DNA from: Acanthopleuribacter pedis
GTDB taxonomy: Bacteria > Acidobacteriota > Holophagae > Acanthopleuribacterales > Acanthopleuribacteraceae
DNA length: 64,000 nucleotides
Assembly (NCBI RefSeq): GCF_017377855.1
Contig: NZ_JAFREP010000003.1
Location: 310,001 to 374,000 of the forward strand
Reading direction: 5' to 3'
The position numbers and the translations under genes are program-made. The notes under the pieces are model-generated. The model did no database searches and was not told the DNA's origin. It saw nothing but the letters and a program-made list of their open reading frames with translations. The stretch's first letter is position 1. Each line of letters starts with the position of its first letter. Positions 12,001 to 18,380 of the stretch are shown one piece after another.

Positions 12001-14361
12001 TACATCGACCGTGACGACTCACCCGTTAGCGTGCCGACCGGCAGCTTCCGTTACCACGAAACCGAGGCCATTCTGCGCGCCTACCCCGGCGTGGTCGAGG
12101 CCGTCTGCGCCGCGCTGCCGCCACGCGACGCCGTACCCGGCGATGTGCGCAAACGCCTCGTCGCCTACGTTGTCGGCAAACAAAACCAAACGCCGGCCAT
12201 GCCCCCGCAAGGACCGCCGGACGGCGGCGCCCGTGACGGTGCGATGCCGCGCATGCCCGATCCCGAGGCGCTGTACAAAACCCTGTCATTCGAGCCCGTC
12301 TTCACCCCGCTCGAACGCCTGCAATTCAAAATGGAACGGCGCGGTCTGCGATCCGACCGCGGCGACCGCGACGGCGTCGCCCTCAACCCGCCCGCCCAGG
12401 ACGAAAGCGAACGCGCCAAGTGGATTCACCGCACCAGCCGTCGCCGTTTCCTCGCCGACCAACCCGTCGCCCTGACCGACCTCTCGCACCTGCTGGAACT
12501 GCTGCGCGCGCTGCAACCGGACGGCGTCGCCCTGCCCAAGTACCGTTACCCCTCCGGCGGCGGTTTGTACCCCGTGCAAACCTACGTCGCTGTCGCCCCG
12601 AACCGCGTGCAAGGTTTGGCGGCGGGGCTTTACTACTACCACCCGTTTGAGCACCACCTCTCGCTGCTCGACAACCGTCCCGTGCCCACCACCATCCACG
12701 CCCCGGAGAATCGGCCCATCGCCGACCCGGCCGCCTTTACCTTATTGATGGTGGGTAACCTGGAGGCCGTCTCGCCGCTCTACCCCGAAATGGGTCGCGA
12801 CTTCTGCGTGCTGGAAGCCGGCTACATGAGCCAACTGCTGATGGAGCACACCCCGCCCGCCATCGGTCTGTGTCCACTGGGCGGTTTGGCCTTCGGCGAG
12901 ATTCGCGACCGCTTCGCCCTCGCCGACAGCGACGATTTGGTTCACGTCCTCGTCGGCGGTTCCGTCGCGCCCGCTGCCGACAACCTGCGCGAGGCCTTTT
13001 TGCGCGAACAGCTCGACAGCAAGGATTTCAACCAAATGACCGAACGCAAAGCCGTGGTTACCACGGCGCCGCAACCTGGCCAAAGCGGCGGCGACGGCGA
13101 TCACTGGGCGTTGGTCCGGCCACCGCAACCTGACTGGCACGAGCAGGCACTTTTCGATCCCGTCGGCCGGCTCCAGTTCAAGCTGGAAAAACGCGCCGTT
13201 CGCAACGACGAAACCTTGGCGCAGCACACCGTGCTACAACGCCTCCCGGTGGAGGAGCTGGAGCCGGCTTGGGCCAAGCGGCGTAGTTACCGCCATTTCC
13301 TCGCCGAGCCCGTGCCAATGGAACGCTTCGCCGCCTTGCTCGCCTGCCTGCGTTCCCTGCAACCGGAAGGCACGCCCTTGCCGAAGTACCGTTATCCGTC
13401 CGGTGGTGGTTTGTACCCCGTGCAAACCTACCTTCACGTCAAAAAGGACGGGGTGGTCGGTCTTGACGCCGGTACCTATTATTTCGACCCCGTCGCTTGC
13501 CGTTTGTGCCTGCTTCACGCCGGCGCCGACATCGAAACCGAACGCCACGGTTTGCCCAACCGACCCATCGCCGACGAGGCCGTCTTCACCCTTTGCCTGG
13601 TGGGTAAGTTCGCTGCCGTCGCACCGCTGTATCCCGGCCTCGCCCGTGACTTCTGCCTGCTGGAAGCCGGTTACATGGCGCAACTGCTGTGCGAAACCGC
13701 GACCGACCTGGAACTGGGCCTGACGCCGCTGGGCGGCCTCGACTTCGTCCCGGTTCGACCGTTGTTCGATCTGGACGACGATGCCGACCTGGTCCACGTG
13801 CTGGTGGGCGGCGCGGTTTCGCCGATGGTCACCACCATCCGCGAGGCCATGGACGAGGGCACGCAAAAGCCGCCCGAGGCCAAGGTCGACGCCCACGGTC
13901 TGCGCCACTACCTGTCGGACCGCTTGCCGGAACCCTTGGTTCCTACCCGCTACGTCTTGCTGGACAGCCTGCCCAAGGACGACAACGGCCGCGTTGATCG
14001 TGCCGCCTTACCGGATCCCGATGCGATGCGCGAGGAAGCCGTCTTCGAGGAACCGGCCAACGAACACGAGCAACGCATCGCCTCGATTTGGCAAAGCGTG
14101 CTCGGTTTGGAGGCGGTCGATGTGGCCCGCAACTTCTTCGAGATGGGCGGCACCTCGGTGCAAATGGTCCAACTCCAAGGCCGCTTGCAGGAGCAATTCG
14201 AGCGCAACGTGCCCCTGACCGAACTGTTCGAATACCCCACCATCCGCACCCAGGCCAAATATTTCAGCGCCGAAACCCAAACCCTCGACCTGGACGAAAC
14301 CAAACGTCAGGCCGACCAACGCAAAGCCGCCCGCAAGCGCCGCAACCGCCGCGAACGTTAG
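1..14361 (+). CDS. Nonribosomal peptide synthetase, four Cy modules with tandem oxidase domains (5' partial)
   Basis: The reading frame is open from base 1, so the gene starts upstream. Domain order is Cy1(partial)-A1-PCP1-Cy2-A2-PCP2-Cy3-A3-PCP3-Cy4-A4*-(Ox1-Ox2)-PCP4. All four condensation domains carry the heterocyclization signature DxxxxDxxS (nt 67, 3352, 6568, 9793) instead of HHxxxDG, so each should condense and cyclize Cys/Ser/Thr. A1-A3 have intact TSGS/TTG loops (nt 1531, 4783, 8014). Their pocket residues read by alignment as DLYN(M/L)S(L/M)IW, the known cysteine code. PCP serines lie at nt 2752, 5971, 9199 and 14155. A4* has lost the core motifs. Two SagB/McbC-like flavin oxidase domains (YRYPSGGGLYPVQTY at nt 12541 and 13387) sit between its A8 and A9 regions. 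No thioesterase or reductase follows PCP4; the protein ends in a basic tail. Expected product: consecutive thiazoline/thiazole rings. Family assignment is certain; the product is inferred. Confidence 0.97.
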   Translation, partial: QWPLFEFRATRIDDQVRFHFSLDLLIADAWSAQILFDDFRRFMEDPHLEPEPLELSFRDYLLADAALADSAPLQAARAYWRDRLDSLPPAPSLPLVMNPADLDKPRFVRRVHRIEGERWSRIKAHATEAGFTPSGLLLTVFGEVLARFGRQQALTLNATTFRRLPLHSEVQAIVGDFTSLTLLAIDCRTDLSLVERAQAVQEQLWSDLDHRAVSGIEVLRDLARRQGRKPGALMPVVFTSLLTRYEGEQSEGDGEQADYQEVFALSQTPQVQLDHQVVERGDALVLNWDAVEDLFPAGLLDSMFALYTGYLEVLAVNKGLWQERSGLDAALAASDDPRFTAFRQALLPLKAANQTAGLTSNATLLDLFERQADAAPDRPAILAGERALSYADVTAQSRRIGHWLLAQAVQTGERVAVILEKSAAQLTAAMGALQAGAAYLPIDPEWPKERRDHILVQSEVRFILTDQRQQDHQDFSGYEVLAVDSAEPNKYATTPINRSTRPDDLAYVIFTSGSTGLPKGVAIEHRGAVNTILDINRRWQVGPADRVFGLSALTFDLSVYDLFGALAAGAAVVVPEPWAARDPGRWLELMNRHQVSIWNSVPALMELLCEYSDNLPGTDAGDWPASLRLAMLSGDWLPLSIADRVRDRVPSCRVVSLGGATEASIWSIFYEIDRVDPAWKSIPYGKPLANQSFYVLNSRMELCPPHVPGELYIGGLGLARAYLGDKDKTKAAFVRYEGVKNDAGPEPGERLYRTGDWGVYRTDGIIDFLGREDTQVKVQGYRIELGEIETVLARAAGVASAVALAVGPPQGQRRLAAFVVPAEGAELQPEALKQHAAAHLAPYMVPPHIQLIDNLPLTANGKVDRGRLAEQAEHGGGAGDLLTARTPLEAELAELWGELLEKETVAVDQTLFDLGGNSLIAIRLLALLQERFGVEVGLQALFAAPTVAGLAAVIGQLKADQGETGAAGADLSQLQLVHQPEQRYEAFPLSDIQQAYLLGRMSQLELGNVAAHAYFEIEVAHGDPHRIVSAWKRLIDRHDMLRAVFSEDGTQRVLETVPEYEIPVIDLSDHSDIAREATLQNLRDELSHQVLPADTWPLFDLRITTFADGRMRIHISFDLLAADAWSSQILFLELWTLAEHPQTVLPPLTTTFRDYMQALETLPQTAVYARDRRYWQQRLENLGPAPALPLVVDPSTIDQPTFQRRAARLDRAVWSRIKERASRAGITPSGLCLAVYAEVLACWSTTPRFTLNVTTFNRFPIHEEIQALVGDFTSLSLLAVEPQRGDFEMRCRAVQEQLWRDLDHRTYSGVQVMRDWARLLGRAPGALLPVVFTSRLFSAGGPLGERDEEQAVPGGEVVFSVSQTPQVWLDMQVGEEGGDLTWTWDAVEALFPDQLLDAMFAAYASILNRLGEDESWWHAATMDLVPAEVAKEVARVNATHADFARGDLYSLFAEVAQRQPTAPAVLSERRSLTYRDLQQEANALCLQLRERGVKPGDNVAVVMEKGWRQAVATLAILQNGAAYVPIDPSWPKARVAMILEDCGATVVLTQPQWLEAAAALPAEHHLVVEEPRGLRDDAVTAAAVDEHDLAYIIFTSGTTGRPKGVAIEHRAVVNTLQDMRARFDMRADDRVFGLSALTFDLSVYDFFGTWLAGAAVVLPEEQERREPRAWSRLCKHYDVTIWNSVPQLLEMLLEHAGDDVDELPAGLRLALLSGDWLPTDIGSRLQQRVPAAKVISLGGATEAAIWSILYPLEEGFEGWNSVPYGRPMANQTMHVLDDDLRERPPWVTGELYIGGVGLARAYTADLEKTAASFVTHPRTGVRLYRTGDLGRRRPGGLIEFLGRRDFQVKIGGFRIELGEVEAALAKAPGVGAVVVEAVGDPRGNRRLVGYLVAADPEQTPDHDVVGAFLTDYLPPYMIPAVLVDLDSLPLTANGKLDRKALPVPEALQQDDAALKRPRTPVEKQLAAIWCELLGLERVSVDDGLFALGGNSLIAIRMVAMMQEQLNVNLELRHLFETPTIGELAATVARLRLEGADEEHAPEELKLETDPAGRFEPFPLNEVQQAYWLGRRQGLELGGVAAHSYTELESETLDPERIQAVWRRLIERHDMLRAVIAETGEQRVLDPAELPLFTIPVNDLSNSSESERTAALKAVRDQMSHQVLDTTTWPLFEIRISRLSPQKIRIHYSFDLLISDAWSSQLLILEFAYLYAKPDAEMPPLAVTFRDYTLAMENKAFSSRYRRDRTYWRRRLETLPPAPELPLEKDPATLTTPTFVRRFGHLNRDDWQALQQQATRLGITPSGLLMAAYAEALSTWSRQPHFCLNVTTFNRMPLHADINNVVGDFTSLTLLEVDTSPAGGESFAQRARGVQEQLWADLDHRTYSGVEVIRDLGRVRGQAPGALMPVVFTSRLFRDPSVAKESGADDFPYGEVVYSVSQTPQVWLDAQVQEEDGVLKWSWDVVEDLFPAKMIDRLFDAHTSLLERLAREALVWQDKALSLCPRVDTAVYHETNRTDHDFGAVAVLTMDQLVGRTVTAKPKRPALITPTRTLTYAELWQAAGSMAHKLLTYAPQPNQLVAVLLPKDWQQAVAVLAVQRCGAAYLPINPEWPHERRDKILDQAGVTLVLADQDAAAMALPEGVTLHQVGDADFAGTGDNLPDYATDCDDLAYVIFTSGSTGTPKGVAIEHRGAVNTLLDINRRYGITPDDRVLALSNLTFDLSVYDLFGIWAAGGATVLPPAEAYRDPLVWSELGHQHEITLWNSVPALLDMMLTFAETHPGAVPATLRLAMLSGDWLPVDIADRLQAARPSAATVSMGGATEASIWSIYFPVPTPTPDWASVPYGKPLANQTFHVLDSHMRARPFFVPGELYIGGVGLAREYYRDEERTAASFVIDPHSGARLYRTGDMGRYLPDGNIEFLGREDNQVKVQGFRIELGEIEAALARYPRINAAVAAAPYLSAGSKARRLVAYIVPQDGDPIDQDHLRGFLAELIPDYMIPATYIELDSIPLTANGKVDRGALPDPGAAVDAELSAPRTPTEERLCGIWADLLGVDKVGIDDNLFDLGGTSVVAIQLLNAIREHFAMELSMRTLFENLTVRTLALAMSRARATGEAKLVSELPTLRADLANRYEPFPLNDIQQAYWVGRMGAFGMGEVSAHYYVEVESDRLNLEGFVFALRAMIQRHDALRLVFNSEGFQRILDPAKLDPYQVVVDDLRNESEAERDRVLMATRARMSHHVLPPEVWPLFEVKASRLSDSRYRLHLSFDLLLADAWSFQLLFGEMTELARDPQKQLAPLEISFRDYVVAEQKMRETDRYQRSESYWRDRIQTLPMAPDLPLRRNADVGKAHFNRYDGVVPAEQWQALQDTAAALGVTPTGMLMAAFSEVLAAWSRDPRFTLNVTMFNRMPLHPQVNMLLGDFTSMTLVAVDTTPSQEDDCFALRARATQERIWTDLDHGDYGGVRVLRDLQRARGRAGAVAMPIVFTSRLFKIRGFQGGGEDHIGDIVYSISQTPQVWIDHQLTERDGALCYNWDVIDQIFPPGLIDDMFAAYHGLLTDLAQHPERWHEPVPDLVPVKEHAIFHRLNQRALGDPAASANLVGDLFQRLLEDVGQPAITVDGRDGVVSLNRRDFIQRVDAVRAVLVERKIGPGSHVALMVQSPLAAVVSLMGAFAAGATVALIDAAFPAARRREYLERAEPGLILGEIQTEALCRESAETTPLLLVDWIAPSTSPVDAAAVGSWPSQTAGLMVLQTAGDGQIVAVPLPQNTLAQSFVSLPEAAAVSGGAVLATVPTAQSRCAVHVLWTLSNGGELVLPRQDRLQDADYLFPLTARVGVDTVIGEAAVVERLLNEATARDNSLPKNWMFDGEAPSIELWQRLYQQAAGTRVFYLAGAVETGFWSHCFDRAELNPECAVVPYGRPLAGRQMLVLDKQGRIRPTWVPGDLYMGGAAIASGYHGDEQRSKRFFMEVPDPFGKGPVEDRPRLRLFRTGLVVRRLPSGDLEYIDRDDSPVSVPTGSFRYHETEAILRAYPGVVEAVCAALPPRDAVPGDVRKRLVAYVVGKQNQTPAMPPQGPPDGGARDGAMPRMPDPEALYKTLSFEPVFTPLERLQFKMERRGLRSDRGDRDGVALNPPAQDESERAKWIHRTSRRRFLADQPVALTDLSHLLELLRALQPDGVALPKYRYPSGGGLYPVQTYVAVAPNRVQGLAAGLYYYHPFEHHLSLLDNRPVPTTIHAPENRPIADPAAFTLLMVGNLEAVSPLYPEMGRDFCVLEAGYMSQLLMEHTPPAIGLCPLGGLAFGEIRDRFALADSDDLVHVLVGGSVAPAADNLREAFLREQLDSKDFNQMTERKAVVTTAPQPGQSGGDGDHWALVRPPQPDWHEQALFDPVGRLQFKLEKRAVRNDETLAQHTVLQRLPVEELEPAWAKRRSYRHFLAEPVPMERFAALLACLRSLQPEGTPLPKYRYPSGGGLYPVQTYLHVKKDGVVGLDAGTYYFDPVACRLCLLHAGADIETERHGLPNRPIADEAVFTLCLVGKFAAVAPLYPGLARDFCLLEAGYMAQLLCETATDLELGLTPLGGLDFVPVRPLFDLDDDADLVHVLVGGAVSPMVTTIREAMDEGTQKPPEAKVDAHGLRHYLSDRLPEPLVPTRYVLLDSLPKDDNGRVDRAALPDPDAMREEAVFEEPANEHEQRIASIWQSVLGLEAVDVARNFFEMGGTSVQMVQLQGRLQEQFERNVPLTELFEYPTIRTQAKYFSAETQTLDLDETKRQADQRKAARKRRNRRER

Positions 14362-14844
14362 GTTTTTCCTAAGGGGAGGGTCCGAGCGCGAAAAAGATTG
14401 ATTTCGGTTTTATCTACGCGAGGCACCCACTTCCGGTAGTTAAACCTATGAGGCACTGATGCAAGGGGTTTTTGCTAAAGATCTGGAGCAAAATGGTTTG
14501 GAAAAAGCGGGCCGGGGTCGCGCACAACGCGCACCCACTGGGTGCGATGAGCATTGTTACAGGCCGTCGTAGCTCAGAGGTTTAGCAAGAATCACCGTGA
14601 GTTATCGCGCTTCTTAGGGGAAAACCATGAGGCTGCTCAATAAGTAAAGCTGGGTCTTGCACACCATCTTGGTGAAAACGATTCGCTTAATCGTGCGTGA
14701 GGCTCATGGTTTGTTTGTTTCAAGGTGTTTTTAAGGAATTTAGGTAGGGCTTACCCACTTTTCTGTTTGTAAAAATAGAAAAAGGCACGGTCAACCGAAG
14801 TTTTGGTGCCTTTGCTGCATTCAAGTGTTTGGCAAGGATCAAAA
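14362..14844. other. Intergenic region after the NRPS gene
   Basis: No coding region is supported here. Base composition drops visibly compared with the NRPS gene. The only ordered structure seen is the nested inverted repeat at 14622-14712, listed separately. No clear T-run terminator for the NRPS was found. Confidence 0.5.
14622..14712. ncRNA. Candidate structured RNA (three-way junction)
   Basis: A perfect 10-bp outer stem pairs AAACCATGAG (14622-14631) with CTCATGGTTT (14703-14712). It encloses two shorter hairpins: CACCA-tct-TGGTG (14662-14674) and ACGATT-cgctt-AATCGT (14678-14694). The fold is symmetrical, so the strand is not decided. No known riboswitch or tRNA core was recognised. 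Expression is inference; the pairing is directly visible. Confidence 0.35.
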
Positions 14845-15099
14845 TCAAAAGGCCACGAACTCTTGGTAATCCTCCACGGCCTCTAGTGGGATGAGAACTT
14901 GCTCACCGTTAAAATCGAAGGCGAGTTCCTTTGGCACGCGGTCTTTTTGCCCCTGGGTAACAGACACTCTCACGTGGGGACGCTTTTTGTTTAGTGGAAT
15001 GCAGAACTGGACCGGTGAGATGTCGAGTGCTTGTTCTAATTCTGTAACATGTTTGTTTAAAAAGACTTGAAGGTCTTTGGCGTTTCTGATTTTTTCCAA
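14845..15099 (-). CDS. Small hypothetical protein (84 aa)
   Basis: Function not recognised. The frame could begin at a GTG at 15132, but a GAGGAG Shine-Dalgarno lies 6 nt before a TTG at 15099, so the TTG start is preferred (MEKIRNAK...). The product is soluble and of mixed charge, with a predicted helical N-terminal half and a strand-rich C-terminal half ending in DYQEFVAF. It lies on the same strand as the upstream protease gene, about 280 nt after it, and shares its lower GC content. That suggests arrival together, but a functional link is not shown. Confidence 0.55.
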   Translation of the reverse strand: MEKIRNAKDLQVFLNKHVTELEQALDISPVQFCIPLNKKRPHVRVSVTQGQKDRVPKELAFDFNGEQVLIPLEAVEDYQEFVAF

Positions 15100-15376
15100 G
15101 GATGTCTCCTCAAAAGCAATAAGGGTCAACACTTCTACTTATCAAAGGTGGTGTTTGGTTGGGAAAAAGTCAAGAACATATTTAATGTTTTTAGCCAAGT
15201 TTGGTCGCGAATTTTTCGTGCAAAGGTGGTTTTTCGAAGAACCAATCTTACAGTAGGATGCTTGGTTTGAGCAACAAGGTTATGGTGTTGATTGAAATGG
15301 AGGTTGCTTGATGGGTGATGCCGTTGGGAATTTAAGGTTTTGATGATTGAAAATGCGTATCTGTAAAGATAATTCC

Positions 15377-16522
15377 TCATGCAGTAATTACTCTCAAAGA
15401 AGGAATGTTTGAAACAGTTCGTAATTGATCCATGACATGGTGAATGGGGTTGACAAGTGTGTTCTTCGGGCTTCCTGCAAATAAGAGACCTACTAGCTCA
15501 TGATGCTCATTTAACACACCGCTTCCGCTGTCGCCTCTGTCGCTAAATGGGCCGACATTATCAAGCGTTGGGGTAATTACTATTTGGTCTGTGAAATGAA
15601 CTTTACCTGTTGGGTAATTAATTTTAGCCGTAGCTGCGATTGCTGTAACAATGCCTTCCGTGTATCCTGTTGTTCTACCCACTTTATAAACGTTTGTGGA
15701 ACCTGTGATTTGTTCCGGGTTGGGTCCTTCCGCTAAAGGGGCTGCTTCGCCTAGGATACTTCCGCCAAAGCTGAGACGGGCTAATTCAGTCTTGTTTCTT
15801 CCTGAGTCGGTTAGCTTTGCTATTGCGGCGTCAACTTGGTTGTGTGGTGTGTTGTTGGAAGAGCTGAATTTAAATTTGACGGTGCTGGTTAACTTGGCGA
15901 TTTCCAGTTGGGCGATGAGGCTGTTTAAAGTGGGCATCTGATTCAACTCATTTCCTGTTAAATCCAAGGTTCCAGGTTGAATTATGCTGTCATTTATTGT
16001 GGCACTATTGGAACCGCCGATGACATGGTTGTTCGAAACGAGGTAGGTATTTTTTTGATTATCCTCCAGGTAAAATCCAATGGTTCCGACACTTAGACTT
16101 GAAGGATAGGAATTGACTGGATTTGTGCAACCGATACCGCATCGCAAAGAGGAGAACCACTTTTGGGTGTCTATGGTTGCAGGTTTTCCACCATATAAAC
16201 CTCTTTGATTTCGAGGGACACTAAAGTTCGAATTAATTGTGAACGCACCGCCGGATTCGACCACATCAATGTCAAACGGATCCTGGCTCGGACTTCCAGT
16301 AGAGTTAGCAAATACAGTATCGAATGATCTAATATTGTTTTGGCTGAGTTCTCGTTTTGATAACTTCTTGGGGACAAATGCAAGAATGGAGAAATCAGTG
16401 GCTTGAGCGAGAGGTTTTCCATCTTTACTGCCTATCGCAACCGCTTCAATGCCACTTCCTTGTGTGTCTAGAATATCCAAGCCATGATCTCCTATGACTT
16501 CTAGTGCGTCAGACAGTTTCAT
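15377..16522 (-). CDS. Trypsin-like serine protease without signal peptide
   Basis: Chymotrypsin-fold endopeptidase. From the chosen start, the catalytic triad is visible as His166 in SNNHVIGG, Asp231 in QVDAAIAKL and Ser332 in DRGDSGSGVL. The start is the second of two tandem ATGs (16525, 16522). AAGGGAGG precedes them, with 5 nt to the second ATG and only 2 nt to the first. The predicted protein is 381 aa. It begins MKLSDALEVIGDHGLD with no hydrophobic leader, which is unusual because most bacterial trypsin-like proteases are exported. The first 120 residues form an extra N-terminal region not typical of minimal trypsins, and a CxxxC pair (RCGIGCTN) lies before the protease domain. The gene is AT-richer than its flanks, which suggests transfer. 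The substrate is unknown. Confidence 0.85.
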   Translation of the reverse strand: MKLSDALEVIGDHGLDILDTQGSGIEAVAIGSKDGKPLAQATDFSILAFVPKKLSKRELSQNNIRSFDTVFANSTGSPSQDPFDIDVVESGGAFTINSNFSVPRNQRGLYGGKPATIDTQKWFSSLRCGIGCTNPVNSYPSSLSVGTIGFYLEDNQKNTYLVSNNHVIGGSNSATINDSIIQPGTLDLTGNELNQMPTLNSLIAQLEIAKLTSTVKFKFSSSNNTPHNQVDAAIAKLTDSGRNKTELARLSFGGSILGEAAPLAEGPNPEQITGSTNVYKVGRTTGYTEGIVTAIAATAKINYPTGKVHFTDQIVITPTLDNVGPFSDRGDSGSGVLNEHHELVGLLFAGSPKNTLVNPIHHVMDQLRTVSNIPSLRVITA

Positions 16523-17052
16523 CATGTCCTCCCTTTGATTATTGAATTTCAGGAAGATTAACATGGATTTGTTTCTATCGGTCGGTTTTTTTTGGAAGAT
16601 GTTGTGGTTGAGTGGCTGTCGGATTCTGAAGAGATAAACTTGAACTAAAGGCAATTAATAAAGCGTTTTGATTCTTGTTAATTAATTGAATATAAACGGT
16701 TTGTTCGTGGTTCGTGCCTGTCTAGGGTGGTGCTTGTTTGACTTAGGTTTTTTACCTACGTCCTGAGGCTCCACTTACTCTGAACACTTGTGAGAAAGCT
16801 GGATGTATTCTTCAGGTAGGGCTAGCCAGTGCCTTCTTCGCTGTACGCTACGCATTTCGGTGCTTCTCAGCGATTAACCCTGTTTTAATTCTGCATTTTC
16901 GATGCTTCTTTAATGTTGGCAACAGGAGAAAGATTTAGAGTTATCTGCTGATTGTTTTCCATAATGCAAATGTTGCGCGATCCTAGTGACTTTTTAATTT
17001 TAACCAGGCCTTCCTGGTAGAATTGATGCATCCTAAGCGTTGGATGATTACG
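16523..17052. other. AT-rich intergenic region
   Basis: No gene supported. Very AT-rich sequence upstream of the protease gene (around 16660-16700) probably contains its promoter, but no confident -35/-10 pair was chosen. A short hairpin TAGGT-tttt-ACCTA lies near 16745. Confidence 0.4.
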
Positions 17053-18036
17053 CTACAACCGTTGGGTGATCGCCTTGGCGAGTTCGTGGCCGGATTGGAA
17101 GGCGGCTTCGACGCGGCCGCCAATGCACCAATCACCGCAGGCTGCCAGCCGTCGCTCCGCGTCGAGGAAAAACGGCGGCCCGTCCTGTTGGTCGATGATC
17201 GCGTAGCGCCAGCGGTGAACCGCGCGGTGTTTGGCGTGGCTTAGGTCTTGGCCGAGTAGGTCGCCGGTTGCTTGGGTGAGGGTCGTGATCACCGCGTGGT
17301 TGTCGTCTTCAAGATGCAACGCCGACCAATCGTGGGCCGCGTGAACCAGCAGGCTGGTTGCTTGGTTGCGGCCGGGTTTGCTGCTGTTAACCGCCATCCA
17401 GGAAATCGCCGCATTTTTGAAACGCGCCACCTCAAAATCCAAGAGGAGGGGCTGTTCGAAGCCGAGCATCAGCGCGAAGCAGGGTTGCATCCTCCGTTCT
17501 CTGATCACCGCGTGATGCGCAAAGGTAGTCGGCATCAGGGCGGCGGTTTGTTCCGCCGGCGCGGCGCAGACCACCCAATCGAACCGTCCCCGATCCCGGC
17601 CTTGATCGTCGTGAAGTCGCCAACCACCGTTCGCCGCCTCAAGCGTTTCGATGCGGGTTTGTCGCTGGAGGTTGAGCCCTTCGGCCAAGGCTTTGCCGAT
17701 CGCGTTCATCCCGGGTACGCCGACGTAATGGGCGTTGTTTGCATCCCAGCTTTGGGTTGCGCCGCGACGGGAACCGTCAAAATCAACCACGCGCGCATCC
17801 CAACGCGCCGCGGCGCCGCGCGCAACCAAGTCAGCCACCACCGCCTGAAAAACCTTGGAACGTGCGGTGAAAAATTGCGCGCCGTGGTCGAAGGCGAAGG
17901 GATCGGCGCGTCGGGTCGAAAGGCGACCGCCCACCCCGCGTGATTTGTCAAAAAGGGTAACCTCGGCTCGGTTGTTTAAGGCGCGGGCCAGGGTGAGTCC
18001 GGCCATACCGGCACCAATAACGGCTATTTTCATCAT
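17053..18036 (-). CDS. Renalase-like FAD-dependent oxidoreductase
   Basis: The N-terminus shows a Rossmann dinucleotide-binding fold, IAVIGAGMAGLTLARAL, followed by DKSRGVGGRLSTRR. That second motif is characteristic of bacterial renalase-like and other small amine-oxidase-type flavoproteins. The C-terminal region ACGDWCIGGRVEAAFQSGHEL matches the second FAD-binding segment of the family. Length (327 aa) is normal. Two tandem ATGs start the frame, with GGAGGA about 9 nt upstream of the first. Known members oxidise dihydronicotinamide isomers or related substrates in the cytoplasm; the substrate here cannot be read from sequence. The gene is divergent from the type III chaperone gene that follows and is probably unrelated to it. 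Confidence 0.88.
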   Translation of the reverse strand: MMKIAVIGAGMAGLTLARALNNRAEVTLFDKSRGVGGRLSTRRADPFAFDHGAQFFTARSKVFQAVVADLVARGAAARWDARVVDFDGSRRGATQSWDANNAHYVGVPGMNAIGKALAEGLNLQRQTRIETLEAANGGWRLHDDQGRDRGRFDWVVCAAPAEQTAALMPTTFAHHAVIRERRMQPCFALMLGFEQPLLLDFEVARFKNAAISWMAVNSSKPGRNQATSLLVHAAHDWSALHLEDDNHAVITTLTQATGDLLGQDLSHAKHRAVHRWRYAIIDQQDGPPFFLDAERRLAACGDWCIGGRVEAAFQSGHELAKAITQRL

Positions 18037-18380
18037 AATGGGTTCCTCCGTGGGGTGGATGTGCGGCGCGTTCCATCTTAGCTCGCGTTTCGATTGGGAT
18101 GGTTGGGGCCGATGTTTTCATTGCCCTCACGAGGGGGAGGGGCATGTCTCCCAATGTTTAGGCGTGTGATACCACGCTTTTGGGCGTTGTCGGGGAAGGG
18201 CCGCGCGCCCTGGACGAACAGGTGGCAAAGAACGGCACGACGATTTTTTTCGGTCATGTTGCAGGATTGAGGCGTGTAAAGGAAAAAGACCATTTTGTCC
18301 CAGGACATCGCTACGGCGGGTCCAAAAAACAACCGCGGCTAGGGGCACAGCCTTTATCCCGGCGAATGATGAGGGAATCC
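18037..18380. other. Divergent intergenic region
   Basis: Separates the minus-strand oxidoreductase from the plus-strand chaperone-effector cluster, so it should hold promoters for both. Open frames continue upstream of the chaperone start but lack a ribosome binding site and family resemblance. No distinct operator was recognised. Confidence 0.4.

Noticed and set aside
14568-14610. tRNA-like start (GTCGTAGCTCAGAGGTTTAGC)
   Set aside because: The D-stem GCTC has no GAGC partner, and no anticodon or T-arm follows at the right distance.
15135-15380. 81-codon minus-strand frame between protease and small gene
   Set aside because: No ribosome binding site and unlikely composition.
18180-18380. 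Longer start for the first chaperone
   Set aside because: The extra 67 residues lack CesT resemblance, and the GAGGGA site points to 18381.
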